Shown: piece by piece, positions 17,656-26,748 of the stretch | How the letters are laid out: each line of letters begins with the position of its first letter | Numbering within the stretch: the first letter of the stretch is position 1 | Assembly: GCF_000429405.1 (NCBI RefSeq) | Contig: NZ_KE386899.1 | Coordinates: forward strand, 1,296 to 65,295 | From: Algoriphagus marincola DSM 16067 | Lineage (GTDB): Bacteria; Bacteroidota; Bacteroidia; Cytophagales; Cyclobacteriaceae | DNA: 64,000 bases | Direction: 5' to 3' | Notes under the pieces: model-generated | What the model was told of the DNA's origin: nothing | Database searches by the model: none | Seen by the model: the letters and a program-made list of their open reading frames with translations, nothing else | Position numbers and translations under genes: made by a program

Positions 17656-18960
17656 ATGGCATCTTTTCGGGTAAGGGGTGGAAATCAGCTTAAAGGCGAG
17701 ATCATTCCACAAGGAGCAAAAAATGAAGCGCTTCAAATTCTTTGCGCAGTACTTTTGACAGGAGAAAAAGTCACCATTCACAAAATCCCCAATATCCGTG
17801 ACGTAAATAAACTCATTGAGCTTTTGAGCGATATGGGTGTGAAAGTCACCAAACTCGGTCCCGAATCCTACTCTTTTCAGGCAGATGAGGTCAACCTCGA
17901 GTACCTAGAAACAGAAGATTTTTTGAAAAAAGCCTCTGCACTTCGAGGCTCAGTGATGATTTTAGGTCCGCTTTTGACTCGTTTTGGTACAGGAAAGCTT
18001 TCTAAGCCAGGAGGAGATAAAATCGGACGTCGACGAATGGATACTCACTTCACCGGCTTTCAAAAGCTAGGAGCTGAATTCAGGTATGATGCTGAGAAAG
18101 AGATTTTCCATATCGATGGAAAAAATCTAAAAGGCACTTATATGCTTTTGGATGAGGCTTCAGTAACTGGTACGGCAAATATCGTGATGGCAGCGGTCAT
18201 GGCCGAAGGGAAAACGACTATCTATAATGCTGCATGCGAACCTTATCTGCAGCAGCTTTGCGACATGCTTAATCGCATGGGGGCAAAAATAACAGGTGTA
18301 GGGTCCAATCTCCTTCATATCGAAGGAGTGGATAAGCTGGGTGGTACCACTCATACCATGCTTCCGGACATGATTGAGATCGGCTCTTTTATTGGAATGG
18401 CAGCAATGACTCAATCTGAGATCACCATCAAAAACTGTCAAATTCCCAAGCTTGGAATCATTCCCGATACTTTCCGGAGAATGGGTATACAAATGGAATT
18501 CAGAGGTGATGATATTTTTATCCCAGCGCAAGATCATTACGAAATAGAGACTTTCATTGACGGTTCTATTTTGACTATAGCCGACCAGATTTGGCCGGGC
18601 TTTACTCCTGACCTGCTTTCCATCGTACTTGTGACTGCTACTCAGGCAAAGGGTACGGTACTGGTGCATCAGAAAATGTTTGAATCTCGTTTATTTTTCG
18701 TGGATAAATTGATCGATATGGGAGCCCAGATTATTCTTTGCGATCCACATCGTGCCACGGTCATAGGATTGGATAGGAAGTATCCCTTGAGAGGCATACG
18801 TATGACCTCACCTGATATTCGCGCAGGTGTTGCTTTATTAATCGCCGCCATGTCGGCAAATGGTACATCAATTATTGATAATATTGAGCAAATTGATAGA
18901 GGATATCAGTATATTGATGAGCGATTAAACGCACTAGGAGCAGATATAGAGCGATTGTAA
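17656..18960 (+). CDS. murA: UDP-N-acetylglucosamine 1-carboxyvinyltransferase with Asp in place of catalytic Cys
   Basis: A 434-residue enzyme that transfers enolpyruvate from PEP to UDP-GlcNAc, the first committed step of peptidoglycan synthesis. QGAKNEALQILCAVLL at ~19-34 is the UDP-GlcNAc-binding opening, and RGSVMILGPLLTRFG leads to the catalytic loop. In that loop the usual Cys115 is Asp121 (KPGGDKIGRRR; codon GAT at 18016-18018). Known biology: the Cys-to-Asp change keeps activity but blocks covalent attack by fosfomycin, as in Mycobacterium and Chlamydia. I therefore infer intrinsic resistance of this enzyme to that drug. The gene is translationally coupled to DUF4290 and followed 10 bases later by a glycosyltransferase. 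Confidence 0.96.
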   Translation: MASFRVRGGNQLKGEIIPQGAKNEALQILCAVLLTGEKVTIHKIPNIRDVNKLIELLSDMGVKVTKLGPESYSFQADEVNLEYLETEDFLKKASALRGSVMILGPLLTRFGTGKLSKPGGDKIGRRRMDTHFTGFQKLGAEFRYDAEKEIFHIDGKNLKGTYMLLDEASVTGTANIVMAAVMAEGKTTIYNAACEPYLQQLCDMLNRMGAKITGVGSNLLHIEGVDKLGGTTHTMLPDMIEIGSFIGMAAMTQSEITIKNCQIPKLGIIPDTFRRMGIQMEFRGDDIFIPAQDHYEIETFIDGSILTIADQIWPGFTPDLLSIVLVTATQAKGTVLVHQKMFESRLFFVDKLIDMGAQIILCDPHRATVIGLDRKYPLRGIRMTSPDIRAGVALLIAAMSANGTSIIDNIEQIDRGYQYIDERLNALGADIERL

Positions 18961-18970
18961 CAATTTTTCA

Positions 18971-19972
18971 ATGGAGCTAAATCCAGAAGAGGGCCTTGAG
19001 GAAGAAATAAGAGTACAGAGAGGACTCCCTTCCAATGTTAGGAAGGAAGATAAGCCTTTATTTAACGAATGGCTCCAATCATCTTTTATTATACAGCCCT
19101 GCTGGGTATTGAATGATGCTCTGATTTTGCAGGATACGGTTTTTTCTTGGAAAGAGCTGAAATTCTTTGCTTCCCATACCCATGTTTATGGATTAGGTGT
19201 ACTTCCCTTGGGAAAAAGAGTGTTGAATTGTGCTTTTAGGAAATGGCGAACAATCGAAAGTGGCATTTGGATCAAGGATGAATGGAGTGCCAATTACTTT
19301 CATTGGATGACGGATTGTTTACCGAGAATTTGGCAAGGGTTAGAAAAAGGGGTGACCGGTCAAGTCATCTTACATGAATCCTACCAAAAGCTTCCATTTG
19401 TCAGTCAAAGCCTCAAGTTATTAGGAATCAAAGCCATCTTTTATTCTTCATTTGAAAATCTTAAAGTCAAAAAATTGGTTTTGACATCACGTACAGCTGT
19501 TTTTCCACACTTTCACCCGGAATACACGCTAGAGACTAGAAACCGACTTTCCAAAATCTCAAGAACCCCGCACCGCAAAATCTACATTAGTAGAAGCTTG
19601 GCCCCCAAACGTAGGGTTTTGAATGAAAAGGAAGTGGAGCTGTGTCTAAATAAAAAGGGTTTTGTGATCTATCATGCCGAAAAGCTTTCGGTGAAGAAGC
19701 AAATCGAATTGATGGGTGAGACAGCTATTTTTATCTCTTTGCATGGGGCAGCACTTACCAATATGCTTTTTTTGCCGATGGGAAGTAAAGTGGTTGAATT
19801 AAGAAATCACGAGGATGACCAAAATCAGTGTTATTTCAATCTCGCCAATGTCCTAGGGCACGAGTACTACTATACGCTAAACGAAGGGACTGAAAAAGAC
19901 ACCATCCTAGCTAATTTCAAAGTTGATGTAGAGTCCTTAGAGAACTTGGTTGATCAATTGATTAAAGAATAA
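18971..19972 (+). CDS. Glycosyltransferase family 61 protein
   Basis: A 333-residue cytoplasmic protein with the GT61 (DUF563) pattern. YFHWMTDCLPRI lies at residues 109-120, KIYISRSLAPKRRVLNEKEV is the central nucleotide-sugar region, and HGAALTNMLFLPMGSKVVEL lies near residue 260. Family members add sugars such as xylose or other residues to polysaccharide or lipopolysaccharide acceptors; the donor here cannot be read. It follows murA by 10 bases and is probably the last gene of that transcript. No other polysaccharide genes are nearby, so it may act on a surface glycan made elsewhere. Confidence 0.85.
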   Translation: MELNPEEGLEEEIRVQRGLPSNVRKEDKPLFNEWLQSSFIIQPCWVLNDALILQDTVFSWKELKFFASHTHVYGLGVLPLGKRVLNCAFRKWRTIESGIWIKDEWSANYFHWMTDCLPRIWQGLEKGVTGQVILHESYQKLPFVSQSLKLLGIKAIFYSSFENLKVKKLVLTSRTAVFPHFHPEYTLETRNRLSKISRTPHRKIYISRSLAPKRRVLNEKEVELCLNKKGFVIYHAEKLSVKKQIELMGETAIFISLHGAALTNMLFLPMGSKVVELRNHEDDQNQCYFNLANVLGHEYYYTLNEGTEKDTILANFKVDVESLENLVDQLIKE

Positions 19973-20050
19973 ACCGATATCCATCTAAGGTTCGCAGAAA
20001 TCTTCATTTTTTCCTATCTTCTGCCAGATTTTACTCAAACCCAAAAACCT

Positions 20051-21769
20051 ATGGCAAAGAAAAAACTCCGGAGTCAGGAGTGGTATGGTCGAACCGGAAA
20101 AGACGGATTTATCTATCGCTCTTGGATGAAAAACCAAGGATTACCTCATCACCTATTTGAAGGTGAAAAACCTGTAATCGGTATCTGTAACACCTGGTCA
20201 GAGTTTACTCCCTGTAATGCACATTTCCGAGAATTAGCGGAGTCAATCAAGCAAGGAATCTGGGAAGCCGGAGGTTTTCCTCTTGAGTTTCCGGTGATGT
20301 CTCTTGGAGAGTGCTCCATCAAGCCCACAGCCATGCTTTTCAGAAATCTCGCTTCCATGGATGTGGAGGAAAGCATCCGAGCCAATCCAATGGATGGTGT
20401 GATCCTGATGTGCGGCTGTGACAAGACAACTCCCTCCTTGGTCATGGGAGCGGCCTCGGTAGACTTGCCGACCTTGGTCGTATCAGGAGGTCCAATGCTC
20501 GTAGGTAGATTTAAGGGTAAAAAAATAGGTACTTCCGATGTATGGAGGTTTGCCGAAGAATATAAATTAGGAAAACTTTCTCAGGAAGAGTTTATAGAAG
20601 CCGAGGCTGCGATGTCCCGCTCAAGAGGGCATTGTGCTCCGATGGGTACAGCATCTACGATGGCTGCCATGGTGGAGGCTTTGGGCTTAGCAATGCCAGA
20701 TAACGCTACCATTCCAGCGGCTGATTCTCGAAGAAAAGTTTTGGCCCATATGGCAGGAATGCGGATTGTTGAGATGGTCAAGGAAGACCTCAAAATGAGT
20801 CAGATTTTGACACGTAAGGCCTTTGAAAACTCCATCATGGTCAATGCAGCACTTGGAGGATCAACCAATTTTATCCTTCACCTTACAGCCATAGCACGTC
20901 GGATCGGAGTCGATTTGGATCTGACAGATTTTGATCATTTTTCTTCCAAAGTGCCTTTGATTGCTAATGTTCAGCCTTCGGGGGAGCATTGGGTAGAAGA
21001 CCTTTTTTATGCCGGAGGCCTTCCCGCGGTCATGCGGGAAATCCAATCCAAACTTCATACTGATTGCATCACGGTCAATGGAAAGACGCTAGGTGAAAAT
21101 ATCGAGAAGGCAGAATGCTATGACCGAGAACTAATCGGAACTTTAGAAAAACCCATCAAGCCGGACTCAGGAATTGCGGTTCTGAAAGGAAATCTCTGTC
21201 CAAACGGTGCTGTGATCAAGCCCTCGGCTGCGAGTCCCCATCTCCTGACTCATACTGGCAAGGCTGTGGTCTTTGAAGACATAGACGATTATAAGGCTAA
21301 GATTGATGATCCAGACTTAGAGGTTGATGAAAACTCTGTTTTAGTGATGAAAAATGTGGGTCCTAAAGGTTACCCAGGAATGCCTGAGGTTGGAAATATG
21401 GGACTTCCTGCCAAACTCCTCCAAAAGGGAATCAAAGACATGGTACGAATTTCCGATGGACGAATGAGTGGGACGGGATACGGTACAGTTGTCTTGCACG
21501 TGTCCCCGGAGTCTGCCATTGGGGGGCCATTAGCTTTGGTGCAAAATGGAGATATGATTCAGCTCGATGTGCCAAATCGAAGTTTGAATTTGCTGATTTC
21601 CGATGAGGAAATGGAGAAGCGTAAAAACGCCTTTCAACCTACTCAATTACCCTATGAACGGGGCTATGTCAACTTGTTTCTTCATCAAGTCAATCAGGCT
21701 CATGACGGGGTAGACTTTGATTTCTTACAAGGAAGCTCAGGTTCGGAGGTTAAGCGTGATTCGCATTAA
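20051..21769 (+). CDS. IlvD/Edd family sugar-acid dehydratase (L-arabinonate dehydratase-like)
   Basis: A 572-residue Fe-S dehydratase. The three ligand cysteines fall at C55 (NTWSEFTPCNAH), C123 (CGCDKTTPS) and C195 (RSRGHCAPMGTAS), close to C59/C127/C200 of the [2Fe-2S] L-arabinonate dehydratase of Rhizobium. The opening RSQEWYGRTGKDGFIYRSWM is also typical of the sugar-acid branch and not of biosynthetic IlvD. The reaction would be dehydration of an aldonate to a 2-keto-3-deoxy acid. Downstream genes encode two short-chain dehydrogenases and a decarboxylase-like protein rather than leucine or valine enzymes, which supports sugar-acid catabolism. The exact substrate (arabinonate, xylonate, fuconate or other) is uncertain. 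Confidence 0.85.
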   Translation: MAKKKLRSQEWYGRTGKDGFIYRSWMKNQGLPHHLFEGEKPVIGICNTWSEFTPCNAHFRELAESIKQGIWEAGGFPLEFPVMSLGECSIKPTAMLFRNLASMDVEESIRANPMDGVILMCGCDKTTPSLVMGAASVDLPTLVVSGGPMLVGRFKGKKIGTSDVWRFAEEYKLGKLSQEEFIEAEAAMSRSRGHCAPMGTASTMAAMVEALGLAMPDNATIPAADSRRKVLAHMAGMRIVEMVKEDLKMSQILTRKAFENSIMVNAALGGSTNFILHLTAIARRIGVDLDLTDFDHFSSKVPLIANVQPSGEHWVEDLFYAGGLPAVMREIQSKLHTDCITVNGKTLGENIEKAECYDRELIGTLEKPIKPDSGIAVLKGNLCPNGAVIKPSAASPHLLTHTGKAVVFEDIDDYKAKIDDPDLEVDENSVLVMKNVGPKGYPGMPEVGNMGLPAKLLQKGIKDMVRISDGRMSGTGYGTVVLHVSPESAIGGPLALVQNGDMIQLDVPNRSLNLLISDEEMEKRKNAFQPTQLPYERGYVNLFLHQVNQAHDGVDFDFLQGSSGSEVKRDSH

Positions 21770-21819
21770 GCGTGACTTCAATAAATTGGATTTTTTACAT
21801 TTAGAATAATTTATTTCCA

Positions 21820-22581
21820 ATGGGAAAATCAAAGGTAGCCATCATCACAGGGGCAGGACAGGGAATTGGTCTGGAAATAGCTAGGAAGCTTCTGGAACAA
21901 GGAGGGAAGGTTGTTTTAAATGATGTAGAAAAAGGTTTGGTTGAGGAATCGGTCGCTACGCTTTCCCGAATGAATAGCGGAAGTATTATTGGTTGCTCAG
22001 GAGATGCAGCAAGTCAAGAGACGGTCGAAGAGATGGTCCAACTTGCACTTTCAACATTTGGGAGATTAGATCAAGTTGTCGCAAATGCCGGAATCACACT
22101 CTTTGGAAGCTTTTTGGGGTATAGCAGGGAGGATTTTCGAGAAGTAATGCGGGTAAATCAGGAAGGAACCTTTTTTCTCGTTCAAGCTGCTGCGAGAGTT
22201 ATGAAAGAGCAAGAAGAAGGAGGTTCCATTTTGCTTACCTCTTCAGTCACAGGTCATCAAAGCCATGAAAATTTAGCAGCTTATGCCATGAGCAAAGCCG
22301 CTACTGAGATGCTTGCCAAAAATCTAGTCTTAGAATTGGCTCCTTTGGGGATTCGCGTTAATACCATCGCTCCTGGAGCAACTCTCACTGAACGCACTAC
22401 TTCTGACCCCGAGTATGCCGCCACTTGGTCCAAGTTGACTCCAACAGGCAGACCTGCTTCTACGGTGGATATCGCGGAAGCCGCCGCTTTTTTGCTCTCG
22501 GATGCTGCTCGCCACATTACAGGACAGACTTTGATCATTGACGGAGGCTGGACAGCCGTGAGTCCCTCTCCCTACTCCTGA
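21820..22581 (+). CDS. Short-chain dehydrogenase/reductase (sugar-acid cassette)
   Basis: A 253-residue classical SDR. The Rossmann motif TGAGQGIG is at 10-17, NAGI follows strand 4, the catalytic Ser is in LLTSSVTG, and the Tyr-Lys pair is in AYAMSK near 153-158. The C-terminal GQTLIIDGGW is typical. Asp37 (LNDVEKG) after strand 2 suggests NAD preference. It lies 50 bases after the dehydratase and 6 bases before the decarboxylase-like gene. In non-phosphorylative sugar pathways an SDR oxidises the sugar (or its lactone precursor) or the 2-keto-3-deoxy acid; which step applies here is an inference from context. Confidence 0.87.
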   Translation: MGKSKVAIITGAGQGIGLEIARKLLEQGGKVVLNDVEKGLVEESVATLSRMNSGSIIGCSGDAASQETVEEMVQLALSTFGRLDQVVANAGITLFGSFLGYSREDFREVMRVNQEGTFFLVQAAARVMKEQEEGGSILLTSSVTGHQSHENLAAYAMSKAATEMLAKNLVLELAPLGIRVNTIAPGATLTERTTSDPEYAATWSKLTPTGRPASTVDIAEAAAFLLSDAARHITGQTLIIDGGWTAVSPSPYS

Positions 22582-22587
22582 TAGCCC

Positions 22588-23247
22588 ATGATAGCCTCCC
22601 CGAAAAATGAAGATTTTCAGAAATTTCCACCACCGTGGGACCTCAAAGGGGAGGGGATTATTCTGGTTTTTAAGTTTCCGAAAAAGTGGGTAGAAGAAAA
22701 TGGTCAAATTCCGGGATACCTTAAAGGTCAATTTGAAGGAGGATTGGGGTATTTGATGCTGGTGAATTATACCGAAAGTCCCGTGGGACCTTATCGGGAA
22801 TTGCTCTTGATTCCTGGAAAATTCGGAAAGCATAGAAAGCAATCCATTACCAAGATTTTTGTAGACTCCGATCTCAGCACGATGAATGGCCGGGCTAATT
22901 GGGGCATCCCGAAAGAGACCATGGACTTTGACTGGGAGGAAAGTGATGGAGAAATACAAGTGCGTGTAAAATCTAGAAATCAGGTTTTTTTTGATTGTTC
23001 GATTCGTCCATTTGGATTCTCTTTTCCGGCGAGTACAGCTTTGCTCCCTATCGATTTGTATCAGCAGTGGGAGGGAAAAGAATTTTTCACCAAACCTTCA
23101 GGAAAAGGAAGGGGGAAGTTGGCGAAAGTCAATTTTAATAATATCAAGGCAGATTTCTTTCCTTCTGTCAATCAGGTAAAGCCTTTATTGGCCGTACATA
23201 TCCGTCCCTTTCAGATTCATTTTCCAAAGCCGAGTATCCGTGAGTGA
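22588..23247 (+). CDS. Acetoacetate decarboxylase-like protein
   Basis: A 219-residue soluble protein with the acetoacetate-decarboxylase-like beta-cone pattern: YTESPVGPYRELLLIPG near residues 60-76 and KIFVDSDLSTMNGRANWGIPKE near 88-109. The N-terminal FPPPWDLKGEGIIL is also a family feature. True acetoacetate decarboxylases use a lysine activated by a neighbouring lysine; I could not place that pair here with certainty, so the reaction may differ (hydratase/aldolase-type members exist). It overlaps the next SDR by 8 bases and follows the first SDR by 6, so the three are one translation-coupled block. Confidence 0.78.
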   Translation: MIASPKNEDFQKFPPPWDLKGEGIILVFKFPKKWVEENGQIPGYLKGQFEGGLGYLMLVNYTESPVGPYRELLLIPGKFGKHRKQSITKIFVDSDLSTMNGRANWGIPKETMDFDWEESDGEIQVRVKSRNQVFFDCSIRPFGFSFPASTALLPIDLYQQWEGKEFFTKPSGKGRGKLAKVNFNNIKADFFPSVNQVKPLLAVHIRPFQIHFPKPSIRE

Positions 23248-24022
23248 TTTTTTCAAAAATAAAAAAGTGCTAATCACAGGTGCTGCTTCGGGGATTGGGA
23301 AAGCGCTTTTGATTCAACTTTTGGAAAAAGGAGCAGAAGTATACGCAGTAGATATTTCGGATTTAGGACTAGAGAAGTTAAGGCGGGAGTTTTCTGAAAT
23401 TAAAACCAAACAAGTTGATTTGGCCGTCAAGGGAGCAAATGATCTGATTATAGAATGGCTGGATCAGAATAACTTTCAAATCGATCTAGTCATAGCCAAT
23501 GCGGGTAAAGCGGAATATGGTCCGGCCAAAACACAATACTGGAAGGAAATGGATGCACTATTCCAGTTGAATACCTTTAGTCCAATTGAACTGGGAATGA
23601 AGCTACAAGAAAAACAGGCTTCTTGTCATCATGTCATCATTGCTTCAGCTATGTCCTATTGGGCAGTGCCCGGATACAGCTTGTATGCAGCTACCAAATC
23701 GGCCCTGCTACAGTGGGCGAGAACAGTATGGAGTGAAGGCGGAAAACAATTGACACTTGTATTTCCTATCGCTACAGCGACAGCTTTTTTTGATCATGCC
23801 GGTAAAAATATTCCCAAGGCTTTCCCCGTTCAAGATCCGAAAACCGTCGCAAGAAGAATTCTCAGAGGTCTGGAAAAAGGAAAGAAAAGGATTTTTCCCT
23901 CTCGTTTGTTTGCTCTAATGCGATTGATGAATAGGGTTATTCCCATCATACTGCCCATTTATCAATGGATAGAATTAGAAAAACTCAGAGGATGGGTAAA
24001 AAACAAAGCTAATTCTGAGTAA
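23240..24022 (+). CDS. Short-chain dehydrogenase/reductase
   Basis: A 260-residue SDR starting at a GTG inside the end of the preceding gene. The cofactor motif TGAASGIG is at about 14-21, NAG at about 88-90, and the active-site YAATK lies near residue 152. The catalytic Ser is probably in IASAMSYW. The C-terminal ~70 residues are rich in basic and hydrophobic residues (SRLFALMRLMNRVIPIILPIYQWIE), like the membrane-associated SDRs that act on lipid or steroid substrates. Its substrate may therefore differ from that of the upstream SDR even though they share an operon. Confidence 0.85.
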   Translation: MSDFFKNKKVLITGAASGIGKALLIQLLEKGAEVYAVDISDLGLEKLRREFSEIKTKQVDLAVKGANDLIIEWLDQNNFQIDLVIANAGKAEYGPAKTQYWKEMDALFQLNTFSPIELGMKLQEKQASCHHVIIASAMSYWAVPGYSLYAATKSALLQWARTVWSEGGKQLTLVFPIATATAFFDHAGKNIPKAFPVQDPKTVARRILRGLEKGKKRIFPSRLFALMRLMNRVIPIILPIYQWIELEKLRGWVKNKANSE

Positions 24023-24048
24023 GTTAGCTTTCTTAAACCATCAATCAT

Positions 24049-24702
24049 ATGAAAAACTTTCTTCTCGTTCTTGTAGTCAGCTTGCTTGCTTTTTCCTGTT
24101 CCAAGGATCAAAAACAGGAATATCCGGAAACGCTTCCTTTTCAAGTGGCCAAAGCCTACGGTATTGAAAACTTTGATCAGGTGAAAAAAATCTCCTACAC
24201 TTGGAATGTACAGCGTGATTCGGTCAATGTCTTTTCAAGAAATTGGTCTTGGGATATCCAAAATAATGAAGTGGGTTATTCGGGTCCGGATACTACTTAT
24301 ACCTACAGCTTGGACATGCCTTCAGACTCATTGCCTGATGCGGATAAAGGCTTTATAAATGATAAATATTGGCTCATGATGCCTTTCCAACTGGCCTGGG
24401 ATACTGGGTATGAATACGAAGTCGCTGAGAACGTGCCTACTCCGCTACATCAAACCAACTCCACCAAACTGACAGTAGTTTACAATTCTGCTGATGGGTA
24501 TACACCGGGAGATGCTTATGATTTGTATTTGGACGAAAATCACCGAATTCTTGAATGGACGTTTAGAAGGCAAAATGGCGCAGAAGGCAGAACCTGGACT
24601 TGGGAGGATGTCCATGATTTTGGACCTATTCAATTAGCCACCATGCATAAAGATGGAGAGGGAAACCGCTTCATTTGGTTTACAGATGTGACGGTGGAAT
24701 AA
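24049..24702 (+). CDS. Lipoprotein of unknown function
   Basis: A 217-residue protein with a lipoprotein signal peptide (MKNFLLVLVVSLLAFSCSK; lipobox Cys at 17). The mature part has repeated aromatic-rich beta-strand segments (KISYTWNVQRDSVNVFSRNWSWD, RILEWTFRRQNG, RTWTWEDVHDFG) that would suit an LolA/outer-membrane-lipoprotein-sorting-like half barrel, but I cannot name a family. It follows the SDR by 26 bases on the same strand and may belong to the sugar-acid transcript. Confidence 0.7.
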   Translation: MKNFLLVLVVSLLAFSCSKDQKQEYPETLPFQVAKAYGIENFDQVKKISYTWNVQRDSVNVFSRNWSWDIQNNEVGYSGPDTTYTYSLDMPSDSLPDADKGFINDKYWLMMPFQLAWDTGYEYEVAENVPTPLHQTNSTKLTVVYNSADGYTPGDAYDLYLDENHRILEWTFRRQNGAEGRTWTWEDVHDFGPIQLATMHKDGEGNRFIWFTDVTVE

Positions 24703-24716
24703 CTCAAAATCTAAAA

Positions 24717-24742
24717 GGGCCCGACTTTTTTTAGTGGGGTCC
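24717..24742. terminator. Possible imperfect hairpin between convergent genes
   Basis: GGGCCCGAC (24717-24725) can pair imperfectly with GTGGGGTCC (24734-24742), with a T-run in the loop. It lies between the lipoprotein gene and the convergent fhs gene. On the minus strand a TTTT follows the stem. Confidence 0.3.
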
Positions 24743-24774
24743 TGTTGGATTTGAAATTTCTGCTGACTTGAGTC

Positions 24775-26442
24775 TTAAAACAACCCATTTATATCCCCAT
24801 TTGAAGAAATATCCATTGACTCAGCAGCTGGCTTTGCAGGGAGCCCGGGCATTCGGAGAATTTCGCCAGCCATTGGGATAAGAAAGCCGGCACCTGCGGC
24901 AAATTCGAATTCTCTAATTGTGATCTTGAAGTCGCGCGGCCTTCCGATCAGCTTTTCCTGATCGCTGATACTTTTTTGAGTTTTTGCGATGCAAATAGGA
25001 AGCTTTTGATACCCAAGACTTTCAATTTTCTTGAGTTGGTTTTGTGCTTTGGGACTAAGGATGATATCGGATGCACCATACACTTTCTGGCTTACTTTTT
25101 TGATCTTATCGACCACAGAGTCTTCCAGCTCGTAGGTGGGTTTGAAGGAGCGATTGCAATTTTCAGCTTCTTGGATGACTAGTTTGGCTAAACCCAAACA
25201 GCCACTACCCCCTTTCTCCCAGCCTTCGCTGAGAGCTACAGGTACATTCAATTTTTTGCAAAAGTCTATCAATAATTTCTTTTCAGCTTCCGTGTCGCTT
25301 TTGAAAACATTGATAGCCACCACCACGGGGATTTCAAATTTTTTGAGGCTTTCCAAATGATGTTCGAGGTTGGGTAGGCCCTTTTCTAAAGCTTCCAAAT
25401 CCTCTGTTTCCAAATCAGTGAGAGGCTTGCCTCCGTGATATTTCAAAGCACGAATGGTAGCTACCAAGACAGTCGCCTTTGGAGAAATGCCAGCTTCCCG
25501 GCATTTGATATTAAAAAACTTTTCTGCACCTAGATCAGAGCCAAAGCCAGCTTCCGTCACAGCATATTCTCCTAAGCTCATACCCATTTTGGTGGCTAGG
25601 ATGCTATTGGTGCCTTGGGCAATATTGGCAAATGGTCCCCCATGAATCAAGGCGGGATGATGGCCTAAGGTCTGTACGATATTGGGTTTGATAGCTTCTT
25701 TCATGAGGGTTGCCATTGCACCTTGCGCATTGAGATCTGAGGCAAATACAGGACTACCGTCTAATCGATCCCCCAGATAGATTTTCGCAAAGCGGTTTTT
25801 TAGATCTTCTAGGTTTTGGCTCATGCATAGAATAGCCATTACTTCACTAGCTGCCGTGATCTGAAAACCTGTTTCTCTGGGAACACCACCGCTTTTACCG
25901 CCTAGTCCACAGACAATATTTCTAAGGGCTCGGTCATTCATATCCATGGCTCGCTTCCAGAGGATGGATCGAGGATCTATTTGTAGGTTTTTGACTTTGC
26001 TTTGAATGGCATTGTCCAAAAGCGCCGCCAGGAGATTATTGGACTTTTCGATGGCATGGAAGTCTCCTGTGAAGTGGAGGTTGATGTCCTCCATAGGTAT
26101 CACTTGTGACCACCCGCCTCCGGCAGCTCCTCCTTTCAGTCCAAATACAGGCCCCAAACTTGGTTCCCGAATCACTGCAATTGAGTTTTTCCCGAGATCA
26201 TTGAGTGCGTCGCTAAGGCCTATTGTCACGGTAGTTTTACCTTCACCTGCCGGAGTTGGGGTGATGGCAGTGACCAAAATCAACTTTGACTGCTGAACTT
26301 TTTCTTCCTGAATCAACTCCAAGTCCAGCTTTGCCTTGAACTTACCGTATGGCTCAATTTTTTCCTCTGGTAGACCAAGTTTTTGGGTAATAAGTCGGAT
26401 TGGATGGGGAGGGACTGATTTGGCTATGTCTAGATCGTTCAT
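24775..26442 (-). CDS. fhs: Formate--tetrahydrofolate ligase
   Basis: A 555-residue enzyme that makes 10-formyltetrahydrofolate from formate, ATP and tetrahydrofolate, feeding one-carbon metabolism. The P-loop TPAGEGKTT is near residues 61-69. Typical segments follow: IREPSLGPVFGLKGGAAGGG, HFTGDFHAI, TEAGFGSDLGAEKF and the C-terminal GEILRMPGLPAKPAA. Length is normal for the family. It is a single minus-strand gene, convergent with the lipoprotein gene. A TATTCTTG box (26461-26468, minus strand, one mismatch to TAnnTTTG) lies 18 bases before its ATG. 5-formyltetrahydrofolate cyclo-ligase, another folate gene, occurs at 51.1 kb but is not linked. Confidence 0.97.
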   Translation of the reverse strand: MNDLDIAKSVPPHPIRLITQKLGLPEEKIEPYGKFKAKLDLELIQEEKVQQSKLILVTAITPTPAGEGKTTVTIGLSDALNDLGKNSIAVIREPSLGPVFGLKGGAAGGGWSQVIPMEDINLHFTGDFHAIEKSNNLLAALLDNAIQSKVKNLQIDPRSILWKRAMDMNDRALRNIVCGLGGKSGGVPRETGFQITAASEVMAILCMSQNLEDLKNRFAKIYLGDRLDGSPVFASDLNAQGAMATLMKEAIKPNIVQTLGHHPALIHGGPFANIAQGTNSILATKMGMSLGEYAVTEAGFGSDLGAEKFFNIKCREAGISPKATVLVATIRALKYHGGKPLTDLETEDLEALEKGLPNLEHHLESLKKFEIPVVVAINVFKSDTEAEKKLLIDFCKKLNVPVALSEGWEKGGSGCLGLAKLVIQEAENCNRSFKPTYELEDSVVDKIKKVSQKVYGASDIILSPKAQNQLKKIESLGYQKLPICIAKTQKSISDQEKLIGRPRDFKITIREFEFAAGAGFLIPMAGEILRMPGLPAKPAAESMDISSNGDINGLF

Positions 26443-26748
26443 TTCTTTTTTTTATCAAAACAAGAATAAAATCCTTGGGAATTCCCTGATAATACAAGCT
26501 AAAAAACATGAGATAAATCAGTAAAGAACAGGATCGGGAGCAGTAGATTTTTACAGATGATGTTTTATATTAAATAGTAAGTTGAAACATCATTCACGGA
26601 GACCAGCGAGGTATTGGGATAGTTATCTCCAAATGGATAATGAGGATATTTAATCTTTATTATTTCATACAAATGTGTATTTTGTTCAATAAAGGTCTTA
26701 ATATTGACAGGGGTGTTTCTGACATCAAAAAAGTAATTCTAAAGATCA
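26443..26748. other. Divergent intergenic region fhs / sensor kinase
   Basis: This 306-base gap holds the start regions of two divergent genes. The only promoter-like element I can point to is TATTCTTG on the minus strand at 26461-26468, in front of fhs. I see no coding frame, no RNA gene and no clear -7 box for the kinase gene. Confidence 0.4.

Noticed and set aside
20051..21769. Biosynthetic dihydroxy-acid dehydratase (ilvD)
   Set aside because: The opening motifs and cysteine spacing match the sugar-acid branch, and no branched-chain amino-acid genes are adjacent.
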